In this document: positions 56,049 through 64,000 of the stretch, piece by piece
Position numbering within the stretch: position 1 is the first letter of the stretch
How the letters are laid out: each line of letters begins with the position of its first letter
Source of the DNA: Psychrobacter cibarius
GTDB taxonomy: Bacteria; Pseudomonadota; Gammaproteobacteria; Pseudomonadales; Moraxellaceae
DNA length: 64,000 nt
Direction: 5' to 3'
Assembly (NCBI GenBank): GCA_030686115.1
Contig: CP131612.1
Coordinates: 310,001-374,000, forward strand
Made by a program: the position numbers and the translations under genes
The notes under the pieces: generated by a model
Databases searched by the model: none
What the model was told of the DNA's origin: nothing
What the model saw: the letters and a program-made list of their open reading frames with translations, nothing else

Positions 56049-57476
56049 ATGTTTTCCCATATCACCGCACAGCGCCGCCCTAAGCCTCTTATTACAGCGC
56101 GCAAAAACACTTTATTTCAGACAAGAAAGCATTATTTGAATATTGCTGTTGGTCTAGCGCTAACCTGCTTTACCGTGCAAGTCCAAGCTGCCGATAAAAC
56201 TCAGATCGATAATGAGTTACCAGTACCGGAGGCAGCGTTTGAGTTTGAAGATTATCAGGTGTCACAGGATGCCAATACAGCTGCGCAAGATCGCCAAGTA
56301 GTCAGTAAAGAATTTATTGCTCAGCAAGCAAAATTGTTTTTTGAATGTACCCAAGTGCAGACCAGTGCCGCACGTTTGGCTTGCTTTGACAAAGTGGCTG
56401 AAGAAGGTAAAACACCGAGCTACACCACAACTAAGCAGCCAGTAGATTTGGCAAAAACCTTTCAAAGTACGCTTTCAGGTAATCCGCAAGTTGTCTTTGT
56501 AGAAGAAAAATCTACCATTGCTGGTGCTAATAATGCCGCTACTGACTCAGTTGCGCGCGCGCCTGCTACTAATGAAGGTTTAGACACCGTTGGGCTAACA
56601 CAAAGAGAAGCACAAGTTTTAGAAAATGTTGGGGTCACTCAAAAAGATATCGAAAAATATACACCGCTTAGTTTATCCTATGATCTCGATAAAAATAGTG
56701 AGCGTGGGACTTGGACCGTCAGACCATACCGACCAACCTATGTATTGCCAGTATTTTATACCTTTGACCCTAACCTAGATCCTAGCACGCCGTCACAGGA
56801 AACTGAGTCCTTTACTTCTAATGACATACGCAATACTGAACTAAAATTTCAGTTGTCTTTGAAGACCAAAGTTGCCGAAGACTTATTCGATACCAGTGCT
56901 GATTTGTGGTTTGGTTATACCCAAGAGTCACATTGGCAAGTTTATAACGAAGACAACTCGCGACCATTCCGTGCCACCGACTATCAGCCTGAAATATTTT
57001 TGACTCAGCCAGTGACCGCAGATTTACCTTTTGGTGGTCGTCTTCGTATGCTTGGTGCTGGTGCCATTCATCATTCTAATGGACAAGACGATCCGTTATC
57101 ACGCTCATGGAACCGTGCTTATCTCATGGCAGGGGCAGAGTGGGGTAAGCTATCAATCGTACCGCGCCTGTGGGCTCGAGTGAATAGTGAAAGCAGCAGC
57201 AGTGAAGACAATCCAGATATCGAAGACTACATGGGTTACGGTGATATCAAATTCTTATATGATTTGCCTGATCAACAGAGCCTGAGCGGTACATTGCGCT
57301 ACAATCCCAGCACCAATAAAGGGGCGGCGCAAGTCGATTATATTTATCCATTATCAGAAAATGTTAATGGCTTTGTGCAGGTTTTCCAAGGCTATGGCGA
57401 ATCCATCATCGATTATAATCACGAAAATACCTCTATTGGTTTTGGTATCGTACTGAATGATTGGAAAGGTTTCTAA
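56049..57476 (+). CDS. pldA: Outer-membrane phospholipase A
   Basis: OMPLA-type serine phospholipase in the outer membrane, degrading phospholipids that reach the outer leaflet. The catalytic triad fits exactly: H341 and S343 in AIHHSNGQ and N355 in SRSWNR, with the same 14-residue spacing as H142-S144-N156 of E. coli. A 12-strand barrel of about 270 residues occupies the C-terminal part, ending in Phe (NDWKGF). The N-terminal 200 residues, after a signal peptide, are an extra region with a Cys pair (FECTQVQTSAARLACFDK) not found in E. coli PldA. AAAGGACA precedes the ATG. Confidence 0.93.
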   Translation: MFSHITAQRRPKPLITARKNTLFQTRKHYLNIAVGLALTCFTVQVQAADKTQIDNELPVPEAAFEFEDYQVSQDANTAAQDRQVVSKEFIAQQAKLFFECTQVQTSAARLACFDKVAEEGKTPSYTTTKQPVDLAKTFQSTLSGNPQVVFVEEKSTIAGANNAATDSVARAPATNEGLDTVGLTQREAQVLENVGVTQKDIEKYTPLSLSYDLDKNSERGTWTVRPYRPTYVLPVFYTFDPNLDPSTPSQETESFTSNDIRNTELKFQLSLKTKVAEDLFDTSADLWFGYTQESHWQVYNEDNSRPFRATDYQPEIFLTQPVTADLPFGGRLRMLGAGAIHHSNGQDDPLSRSWNRAYLMAGAEWGKLSIVPRLWARVNSESSSSEDNPDIEDYMGYGDIKFLYDLPDQQSLSGTLRYNPSTNKGAAQVDYIYPLSENVNGFVQVFQGYGESIIDYNHENTSIGFGIVLNDWKGF

Positions 57477-57503
57477 TATCAGCGCACATTTTGATAATCG
57501 TCC

Positions 57504-58355
57504 ATGCGACTTTTAGCGCCTTATCAAACCGGACTATGGCTGGCAGAGTATCTCGATATACGCTGCCAGTTGTGCCGTGTTTATCGCAGCACGCCACAAT
57601 CTCAGCTATCTCAAAATTACCTCTTATCAAATATTAGTAGCTTGCCAACGGCTGATTCTATACCGCACTCTCTAAACCCCTTGCCAAACAATCCTTCGTT
57701 TTTTGCTAATTTGCGCCAGCAATTTAACCACCGTTTTAACAGCGGACTACTTTGCTCACATTGTCATGACAGTATCGCGTGGTTGCCGAAACCCTTCAAT
57801 GTTGATATTGCTTCTGATACGGTTTTATCTATCCAAACGGCGACTTATTATGAGTATCCGCTACGTCAAGCGATCAGAGCTTTTAAGCACCATGAAGACA
57901 TGACCAAATTACCGTTATTGTTGCATGCTATACGTCAGCTACCACGTCCTCATGGTTGTCATCATGATAATAGCGTGATTGTCGCTATGCCAACAACCGA
58001 GCAACGACTGGTCAAGCGTGGCTTCGATCCTGTCAGTATTTTATCGGCGCAATTGTCTAAGCATTGGCAGATACCTTTATGGCATGGTGTAAAGCGTATT
58101 GACGACACTGTCAGTCAGCAAGGGCTTACACGTGCTGAGCGCCTGAGTAATCTAGACAATGCTTTTGTTTTAATCGAAAAACCTACTGTGAAACGTTTAT
58201 TATTGTTTGATGATGTTGCGACCACGGGTGCTAGTTTACAAGCATTGGGACGTACACTGCTTACCTCGGCTGAGACAGTCACCATTTCAGATATTCAAGC
58301 CAATCATAAATACCATCTTTCTGCCTATGCTGTGGCGCATGGAAATCAGTCTTAA
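57504..58355 (+). CDS. comF: ComF family phosphoribosyltransferase-like protein
   Basis: A 283-residue ComF/GntX homologue. The N-terminal zinc-ribbon-like Cys pairs (CQLC, then CSHC) are followed by a PRTase domain with the PRPP motif LLFDDVATTGASL. ComF in naturally competent bacteria helps DNA uptake; Psychrobacter and Acinetobacter relatives are competent, but the function here is inferred. Intervening residues 40-75 form a divergent, Asn/Pro/Leu-rich loop. It starts 28 bases after pldA and may be cotranscribed with it. Confidence 0.88.
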   Translation: MRLLAPYQTGLWLAEYLDIRCQLCRVYRSTPQSQLSQNYLLSNISSLPTADSIPHSLNPLPNNPSFFANLRQQFNHRFNSGLLCSHCHDSIAWLPKPFNVDIASDTVLSIQTATYYEYPLRQAIRAFKHHEDMTKLPLLLHAIRQLPRPHGCHHDNSVIVAMPTTEQRLVKRGFDPVSILSAQLSKHWQIPLWHGVKRIDDTVSQQGLTRAERLSNLDNAFVLIEKPTVKRLLLFDDVATTGASLQALGRTLLTSAETVTISDIQANHKYHLSAYAVAHGNQS

Positions 58356-58722
58356 AATCTGTTGCTCTCTATTGGTAATCACTAATATGTTGCTAATTTG
58401 TTGCCTTAACGCTATATTATTAAAATAATATATGTTTATTTGTTATTAATATCCAAGATATGATGCTTATCACTCAATAGCATTGCTTGTAAAATGATAT
58501 TTTCTAAATAGCTTGCATAACTGCTATGGCTATTGTTATTTCTATGCAAAACTTTTGTCAAATATTATGGAACAAAAATTGCAGTATTCTGATTAAATAA
58601 CAATAAAAAGACGGGCAAAAATGATATGAAAATATGAATTCATTGTTAATGTTTTTGATCCAGTATTGGTATTAGACAAACAATAGTTATTATAAAATTG
58701 CCGTTATAAATAGGGATTTGAT
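58356..58722 (+). other. AT-rich leader region before the minor pilin operon
   Basis: About 370 gene-free bases carrying the sigma-54-like element listed separately. No other repeat or RNA structure stands out. Confidence 0.5.
58568..58583 (+). promoter_or_regulatory. Sigma-54 (RpoN)-type promoter before fimT-pilVWXY1
   Basis: TGGAACAAAAATTGCA matches the -24/-12 consensus TGGCACG-N4-TTGCA, with the GG and GC dinucleotides 12 bases apart. Only C4 and G7 differ. The start would be near 58594, leaving a leader of about 130 bases to the fimT GTG. rpoN lies in the same window. Type IV pilin genes are known sigma-54 targets in related bacteria; use here is inference. Confidence 0.55.
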
Positions 58723-59208
58723 GTGAACGCATCTACAAATAATCTACCACTTACGCTACGAACAACCAACTCAGGATTTACCCTGATTGAACTGATGGTA
58801 ACGATTGCAGTATTGGCTATTATTGTCGGTATTGCTGCGCCTAGTATCAGTAATCAGTTGGCTAATCAAAGAGTGAAGTCAACGACTGCGACGCTCGTTA
58901 ATGCACTAAAAGAAGCTAAGGTAGAGAGTGTGATTCGGCGACAGGAAGTTGAGTTATCTTATGATAATAACGGTAGTAATACAGGTAAAATAGAACTTGA
59001 AGATGACGATTCAACGTTTGCTAATTACGGTTATGACGCCAAAAGTACTATTAATTCTGATAATAATAATATCGAATTTAAGCCAAATAAAACGGCAGAT
59101 GCAATGACGTTTACGATTTGTGATGATAATAAAAGCATTAGTCCGCGTCAAATTTTAGTTAGTGCCATCGGGGTTATCACCATTCAGTCAGGGGGAACAT
59201 GCTCATGA
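58723..59208 (+). CDS. fimT: Minor type IV pilin, FimT/FimU/GspH family
   Basis: Prepilin-like minor pilin of 161 residues. The cleavage site is G before FTLIELMVTIAVLAIIVGIAAPSISNQLANQRV, the classic helix with Glu at +5; the short leader contains NNLPLTLRTTNSG. It begins with GTG (TAGGGA upstream), since no ATG fits the frame. The globular C-terminal part is about 110 residues and ends in a Cys (GGTCS) likely pairing with CDDNKS. It is first of five overlapping or adjacent genes. Confidence 0.88.
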   Translation: MNASTNNLPLTLRTTNSGFTLIELMVTIAVLAIIVGIAAPSISNQLANQRVKSTTATLVNALKEAKVESVIRRQEVELSYDNNGSNTGKIELEDDDSTFANYGYDAKSTINSDNNNIEFKPNKTADAMTFTICDDNKSISPRQILVSAIGVITIQSGGTCS

Positions 59209-59855
59209 AAAAATTTGGTCAACAGCATGGTGTAGGTCTGGTTGAAGTTTTAGTCGCTGTATTACTCTTGTCTGTTGCTGTCTTAGGTTTTAGTGCATTA
59301 CAAGTGCGAGCGGTCAGCGCCACTGATGAGAGTCTTGTCCGTACTAAATCACTGACGCTCGTTCGAAATTTGGCTGAGATTATGCGTGCTTATCCTGAGG
59401 CTTATGTCACAGGCGGCGGCGCTGCTTTCGTCAGTGTTACACCTGACACCGCGCTTGCTATACCTACTATCCAAGCGATTATCAGCAGCACTGCAACTGA
59501 CAATATTAAGGTTGATACAAAAACCATAAGCCGTAATGGTGCTAACAACTGCTTATCAAATGGCACAACGACTAATGCTGATAGTAAAAAAATTCCAAAT
59601 AAACTATGTAACATCAGCCAATTGGCAACTCGTGACGCATTGATGGTCAAACAGTTAGCAAAAGATGAAGGTGTGGAGCTTGCCGTGGTTACTTGTCCAG
59701 GGACGACCAAACAAGCTATTCAGCAGCAAATGTGTATTGTCACTGCATGGAACGGTACCAAAGCACTATTAGATGATACAGACGTTAAAGCCTGTGCTGG
59801 TGCTAATGGTGTTTATAAAACAGGCAGTCAGTGCCTAATATCGGAGGCGTATTAA
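59205..59855 (+). CDS. pilV: Minor type IV pilin PilV
   Basis: Minor pilin with prepilin-type start GVGLVEVLVAVLLLSVAVLGFSALQVRA, in which G precedes V rather than F; the Glu at +5 is present. Residues from about 100 contain four Cys likely forming disulfides (CLSNG, LCNIS, CPGT, CIVT). The start ATG overlaps the fimT stop as ATGA, giving coupled translation; GGGGGAA precedes it. Length 216 is typical of PilV in Moraxellaceae. It fits between fimT and pilW as in the Pseudomonas fimU-pilVWXY1 operon. Confidence 0.85.
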   Translation: MKKFGQQHGVGLVEVLVAVLLLSVAVLGFSALQVRAVSATDESLVRTKSLTLVRNLAEIMRAYPEAYVTGGGAAFVSVTPDTALAIPTIQAIISSTATDNIKVDTKTISRNGANNCLSNGTTTNADSKKIPNKLCNISQLATRDALMVKQLAKDEGVELAVVTCPGTTKQAIQQQMCIVTAWNGTKALLDDTDVKACAGANGVYKTGSQCLISEAY

Positions 59856-60832
59856 TGTATATTTACAGTAATAGAAGCCATCCTTATCACACTTCGCCTT
59901 CTTCTGCCTCAGGATTTACGCTTATTGAGCTGATGATTTCGTTAGTCTTAGGTTTACTGATATCTGCCGCAGTAATACAGGTTTATATCATTAGTACCCG
60001 TACCGTGACCGTACAGCAGGGCGCCTCAGAAGTTCAAGACAGTACAATATTTGCATTACAAACCCTAGAAGATCAGATTCGTATTGCCAATTTAGGAAAC
60101 CCTATTACCAATGTTAACGACACCACAAGAAATGGTGGGATTGTTTTAACAGGTAATAATTTAGGAGACAGTAGCTACGCTAATACTGGTTATCTTACGG
60201 TCAGTGCTGGTCAGACAGGAACGAAGGGTACCAACGGTTGGACAGGCATATCAAATACGAATGTTGCTAGCGATCAGCTGACTATTCAATATAAAAATAT
60301 TACGCAAAATGCTTTGTTTGACTGTGAGGGTGCAGAGATTGTTGCCGGTAGTAGCGATTGGGTTATTGAGCGCTACTTTGTGCGCCCAGTAGCAGGAAAA
60401 ACAGCAGTAACAGGTTCACAAAACTTAGTGTTGGCTTGTGATGCGGGACGTCTGAGTAGTGCAGGTGTTGTTAGTGATTTGGGTGATAACGGTGAGGTAA
60501 TGATACCCGCTATTGACCAATTTAAGGTGCTATTAGGGACGCTAACAGATGTAAATAATTTAACGTATCTGCCATCAAGCATTTATCTCAATTTAGATAA
60601 ACCTTTACTCACGGATAAGCCTGCAATCACGACAGTCAAAATTGGTGTCATCGTTCGTAGTAGCACGCCACTAGTCAGTAGTGTAGACAAAACTGACTTT
60701 AGCGTATTTGGCACAGCACAGACATTAAAAACCGAGAATACTAAATATTATCGCCGCAGTTATGAGTCAACAAATTTATTGCGCAACGCTCGTGTTATGT
60801 CGGTAACTGGTATGACATCTAGTAGCAAGTAG
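59855..60832 (+). CDS. pilW: Minor type IV pilin PilW
   Basis: A 325-residue minor pilin starting at ATG 59855, which overlaps the pilV stop (TAATG) with GGAGG at good spacing. The leader is long (SHPYHTSPSSASG) before FTLIELMISLVLGLLISAAVIQVYI. The globular part contains long polar segments and two Cys (FDCEGAE, LVLACDAG). It belongs in length and position to PilW, a part of the pilus-priming complex with PilV, PilX and PilY1. Confidence 0.87.
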   Translation: MYIYSNRSHPYHTSPSSASGFTLIELMISLVLGLLISAAVIQVYIISTRTVTVQQGASEVQDSTIFALQTLEDQIRIANLGNPITNVNDTTRNGGIVLTGNNLGDSSYANTGYLTVSAGQTGTKGTNGWTGISNTNVASDQLTIQYKNITQNALFDCEGAEIVAGSSDWVIERYFVRPVAGKTAVTGSQNLVLACDAGRLSSAGVVSDLGDNGEVMIPAIDQFKVLLGTLTDVNNLTYLPSSIYLNLDKPLLTDKPAITTVKIGVIVRSSTPLVSSVDKTDFSVFGTAQTLKTENTKYYRRSYESTNLLRNARVMSVTGMTSSSK

Positions 60833-60854
60833 CACCACAAAAAAAGAGGACAAC

Positions 60855-61685
60855 ATGTCAAATATACCTCATCACCAGTCCCTTAAAAGCTCTGTATCAA
60901 CACAGCAAGGCGCTGTACTAATTGTAGTGCTATTGTTTTTAGTGTTGATCATCTTGGTCGGTGCTATCGCGGTTAAACAAAGTACCACTGATTTGCGCCT
61001 AGCAACCAGCGATCAAATAAACACCTTGCTATTGCAATCGGCAGACAATGCCAATCAAAATATCGAGCAAGGGGTCAACGGTAGTAGTGATGCTGAGGTC
61101 TATACCGATATGCTATCGCGTGGCGGGCCGTTTGGACACTTTATTCTAGATACCAATAGTGCTGAGCATGAATACATATTTTGTTTTCGTCCACGTGGAC
61201 GCTTCTTTGATATTAACAAAACCACCATCAACACAGAAAACGGCGGTAATATTTTAGGCAATGATATTGGTTACTGCAATCCATCAACGCCTGCCGACTA
61301 TGTCAGTGATCGTAATGCGAGCATGACTCAAGTAAACGTTTCATTGACGGCGCCAAATGCTAGCAATGAAGCGTTTAGTAGTTACACGATTGGACAGGAC
61401 AGCAGTGAGATATCAAGCCAAGCGTTTATGTTCGATATCACTAGTACTGCGATACTACCAGCCTATTCTGGCAAAACAGATGCTGCCAAAGACTGTTTTA
61501 AAAAGACCAGTCGAGTAGGAACAGTGACGGATGCTGAAGATGCTATTGGCGGCTGTATGATAGAAGAGGGTGTACCCAATACTGTGTTGTATGAAGTAGC
61601 AAACGTAGAAAACTTATCATTACGTGAGAACTGTGTCGATTTCGGTAAAGGGAAAGGCGTTGTTTGTACCCTTCCTACAACCTAG
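60855..61685 (+). CDS. pilX: Minor type IV pilin-like protein PilX
   Basis: A 276-residue protein with a hydrophobic N-terminal helix QQGAVLIVVLLFLVLIILVGAIAVKQSTTDLRLATS preceded by a short leader ending in Gly, typical of PilX rather than of the FTLIE-type pilins; Glu at +5 is absent here. The C-terminal domain has several Cys (CFRPRG, CNPS, CFKK, CMIEE). AAGAGGA precedes the ATG. It follows pilW by 22 bases and precedes pilY1 by 148. Confidence 0.83.
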   Translation: MSNIPHHQSLKSSVSTQQGAVLIVVLLFLVLIILVGAIAVKQSTTDLRLATSDQINTLLLQSADNANQNIEQGVNGSSDAEVYTDMLSRGGPFGHFILDTNSAEHEYIFCFRPRGRFFDINKTTINTENGGNILGNDIGYCNPSTPADYVSDRNASMTQVNVSLTAPNASNEAFSSYTIGQDSSEISSQAFMFDITSTAILPAYSGKTDAAKDCFKKTSRVGTVTDAEDAIGGCMIEEGVPNTVLYEVANVENLSLRENCVDFGKGKGVVCTLPTT

Positions 61686-61833
61686 TTTGCTGTAGTTAAG
61701 TATAGATAGCAGTATCGAATCGTTTAAAGTTGTTAGAGCACGCCTAATAGTAAGCATATGATTGTTAAATGGCAATTGAATGACTGCTAATGATTATCCG
61801 CTCGATAGCTCAATCCATTTAAGGAGTCAGCCC

Positions 61834-64000
61834 ATGAAAAACTTACAGAATAACAGCTTTAGTCGACGCACATGGCCTATCAAGTTGCTATCGGCAGCAG
61901 TGGTTATCGGTATGACAGGTACTATGGTACAGGCGGCTAACCCCAATCCTAATCGCAAGCCCATCGGTGATTTAGAGATTTACGCACCAGCTAAGCCTGG
62001 TACAGCGACTATTTTTATGATGCTAGATATCTCAGGCAGTATGGACAGTAGAAGTATACAAGTAGATTATAGTAGTTGTAAGGATAGCTATACTAGTCAA
62101 AATTCAGAAAAAATTACCGCAGTCATTCGCAAGCGTGATGCTGATGGTAAAATTAATGATACTCTTGAAAGAAGCATTAGCTTTACCCCAAAGGGTTGTA
62201 ATGTTAGTAGTGGTGGTTATTGGTGGAATCCTAGCTATACAGATATGCGATTTGATAGACTGACACGTTTACAAAAAGCTCTGATAGAACTGCTAGCTGA
62301 TGAGGTATATAGTGGAGACGAAATCAAAGCCAGCAAAAAAATAGCAGGTAAAGGCTCATTACCTGATGACTACGAAATAGGCGTAGGTGCTTTTAGTTAT
62401 AAGAGTGATGGAAGAACGGGATATGTTCTGGTACCTACTAGTGCCTTAACATCTAAACAACGAGTGGAGCTCATTGAAGAAATTAAAGACTTAACAGCCA
62501 ACGGCGGTACACCAACAGGGCCTGCATTAGCAGAGTCTGGTGCCTATATGATGGGTACTACTACTAAAACTGGTGATCGAAATACTGACCTATATAGCGG
62601 TTTCGATTTTTCTACTAAAAATGCCAAAAAAGATGATAAGCGTAGTTATTCATCGCCTCTTAATGATAGTGAGTGTAGTGGTAACGGTATTTATCTGCTA
62701 ACCGATGGGGAGCCTTCTAATAATATTCAGGATCGCTATGCCAGAGGAATAATGGATGCTTCGTTAAGTGGCTCTACTTTATCTATGAACTCATGTGACA
62801 ATAATAGCTCAACAGGGCTGTCGGGAAGTAGTAATCAATCATGGGGCTGTATGGCTAGTTACTCTAAGCTATTACGCAATCCTGCAAACCCTGGTAAGTT
62901 ACCGATCAAAACAGCAACAGTAGGGTTTGGTAAGTCTTTCGCTGGATTGACAGGTACAAAAAATATTATAACCAATGGTAAGTCAGTACCAGTAGTAGAC
63001 TGTGAAAGTGGTAACGCAAGCAAAAATTCAGATGTACGGAATCTATGTAGGCTTGGTGAACGTAAAGGTGATAATGAGGTTAAAACCTTTGGTGATGGTG
63101 GCTTCTATTATACCGAAGAGTCAAACGATATCGCCAATAGTATTGTGGATTTTGCAGCGAACTTAGTACAGGTCATTAATACTGCACCCTCTGGTACCAT
63201 TACTATTCCTGATGACCCATATCGCGCTTCTAATCAGCTAGCGTTTGCCTATTTGCCAATGCTAGATCCTGATATCGCTACAGCAGCAAGTATTTGGAAA
63301 GGTAACTTAAAGAAATATGACCTAAATGAAGGAACATTGTTTGGTAAAAGTAAAAGTTTGCTATACAAAGATGCTGCTGGTGATCTTAGTGCCACGACTC
63401 AAGATTTGTGGCAAAACGGTGACTTCATTAAAGGTGGCAAAACGTCAAATAATGATGTTGATGCTGGCGGTGTCTATGCTCAATTAAAGTCACCAAGCTC
63501 CGGACTTGGCAGTTTGCGCACGCTTTATGTGGAGGACTATACATCAAACGATAATAAAACCCCAACTTTACGTAAAGTCAGTGTTGATAGTAACGGTAAG
63601 CCACAAGGCTTTGATCAACTAATAGATGCCAGCACTTATACGCAGATTAACCAGCGTCGATTGCTCAGTTTTCTAGGCTTTGATGAGGTATTGAATAAAG
63701 ATGATGAACCAACATCTCTTAAAGATGTTGAAAACCTTAAGCTTGATAAGCCTATTAAGGAAATAAAAGTATTAGGTGGTGTCGTCCACTCAAAACCTGC
63801 CGCCATTTCTTATAGTGCCACCTTAGATGATAACGGTCGTATTACTAATACTCGTGACGATTACGTATTATTTGGCTCTATGGACGGTGCGCTACATTTA
63901 GTCGATGCCGATAAAGGGGAAGAGACCTACGCTATCATTCCTAAGAAAATGTTAGAGAACCAGCCGACGGCTCTAGTTGAGGACTCGACTAAAAACAAAG
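61834..64000 (+). CDS. pilY1: Type IV pilus assembly/adhesin protein PilY1 (incomplete at window end)
   Basis: The reading frame is open from ATG 61834 (AAGGAGT upstream) to the end of the window, 722 codons, with no stop seen. It begins with a signal peptide, then a von Willebrand factor A domain: the MIDAS motif DISGS starts at D65 and a later LTDGEPSN lies near residue 290, consistent with metal-dependent adhesion. Residues about 470 on resemble the C-terminal PilY1 beta-propeller region (PDIATAASIWKGNLKKY, GGVVHSKPAAISYSATL, LFGSMDGALHLVDADKG). The end lies outside the window. PilY1 acts with the minor pilins in pilus priming and surface sensing. Confidence 0.9.
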   Translation, partial: MKNLQNNSFSRRTWPIKLLSAAVVIGMTGTMVQAANPNPNRKPIGDLEIYAPAKPGTATIFMMLDISGSMDSRSIQVDYSSCKDSYTSQNSEKITAVIRKRDADGKINDTLERSISFTPKGCNVSSGGYWWNPSYTDMRFDRLTRLQKALIELLADEVYSGDEIKASKKIAGKGSLPDDYEIGVGAFSYKSDGRTGYVLVPTSALTSKQRVELIEEIKDLTANGGTPTGPALAESGAYMMGTTTKTGDRNTDLYSGFDFSTKNAKKDDKRSYSSPLNDSECSGNGIYLLTDGEPSNNIQDRYARGIMDASLSGSTLSMNSCDNNSSTGLSGSSNQSWGCMASYSKLLRNPANPGKLPIKTATVGFGKSFAGLTGTKNIITNGKSVPVVDCESGNASKNSDVRNLCRLGERKGDNEVKTFGDGGFYYTEESNDIANSIVDFAANLVQVINTAPSGTITIPDDPYRASNQLAFAYLPMLDPDIATAASIWKGNLKKYDLNEGTLFGKSKSLLYKDAAGDLSATTQDLWQNGDFIKGGKTSNNDVDAGGVYAQLKSPSSGLGSLRTLYVEDYTSNDNKTPTLRKVSVDSNGKPQGFDQLIDASTYTQINQRRLLSFLGFDEVLNKDDEPTSLKDVENLKLDKPIKEIKVLGGVVHSKPAAISYSATLDDNGRITNTRDDYVLFGSMDGALHLVDADKGEETYAIIPKKMLENQPTALVEDSTKNK

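Overview
The window looks like chromosomal DNA of a Moraxellaceae gammaproteobacterium, most likely Psychrobacter. The support is the lptM-lysA-dapF-xerC and rpoN-hpf gene orders, type II secretion genes scattered as single genes, a wax ester synthase/DGAT enzyme, a fimT-pilVWXY1 minor pilin block, and moderate-to-low GC with AT-rich intergenic DNA. The genus is inferred from gene content, not from a database search. I see no prophage, CRISPR array, plasmid gene or transposase gene; the window is mostly housekeeping DNA with short non-autonomous repeats.

Layout. 0-4 kb: ackA-pta acetate module on the minus strand. 4.5-8.4 kb: lptM-lysA-dapF-xerC. 8.5-14.7 kb: a nitrilase-family amidohydrolase, rpoN-hpf, thiS, a DUF423 membrane protein, rpoH and a TusA-like sulfur carrier. 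15.2-21 kb: a BepA-like M48 protease, yqeY and rpsU, two small lipoproteins (one a cytochrome c), tsaD and crcB. 21.2-24 kb: a divergent MFS transporter/MocR regulator pair. 24.2-28.1 kb: metR and a polyamine-type ABC transporter (potGHI-like, no binding protein). 28.8-34 kb: beta-carbonic anhydrase, gloA, mscS, cytochrome c', hemF-ribA. 34.5-43.4 kb: dxs, suhB-like, WS/DGAT, thiG, gspE, exported RidA, DUF4442. 43.7-47.4 kb: an McrBC-type restriction pair, then tRNA-Pro, tRNA-Arg and tRNA-His. 47.9-55.7 kb: AraC-type regulator, an unrecognised 355-residue protein, gspF, gspG, a stand-alone DsbD N-terminal-domain protein, and dsbD. 56-64 kb: pldA, comF, and fimT-pilV-pilW-pilX-pilY1 (pilY1 runs off the end).

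Links between genes. dxs makes DXP, which ThiG joins to sulfur carried by ThiS. LysA and DapF are the last steps of the diaminopimelate/lysine pathway. rpoN lies in the window, and a sequence with the exact -24/-12 spacing of a sigma-54 promoter precedes the minor pilin operon. GspE, GspF and GspG are the ATPase, inner-membrane platform and major pseudopilin of one type II secretion machine, encoded at separate sites.

The points most worth a second look are: a 172-bp MITE-like repeat family (two near-intact copies, one decayed copy, a 47-bp internal-deletion derivative and a half-copy); a second palindromic repeat family of about 106 bp; an McrB-like ATPase that lacks the usual N-terminal DNA-recognition domain but carries about 160 residues inserted after Walker A; a tandem-duplicated orphan DsbD alpha domain; a repetitive 28-codon small ORF whose stop overlaps the hpf start; and the sigma-54-like promoter before the pilin operon.
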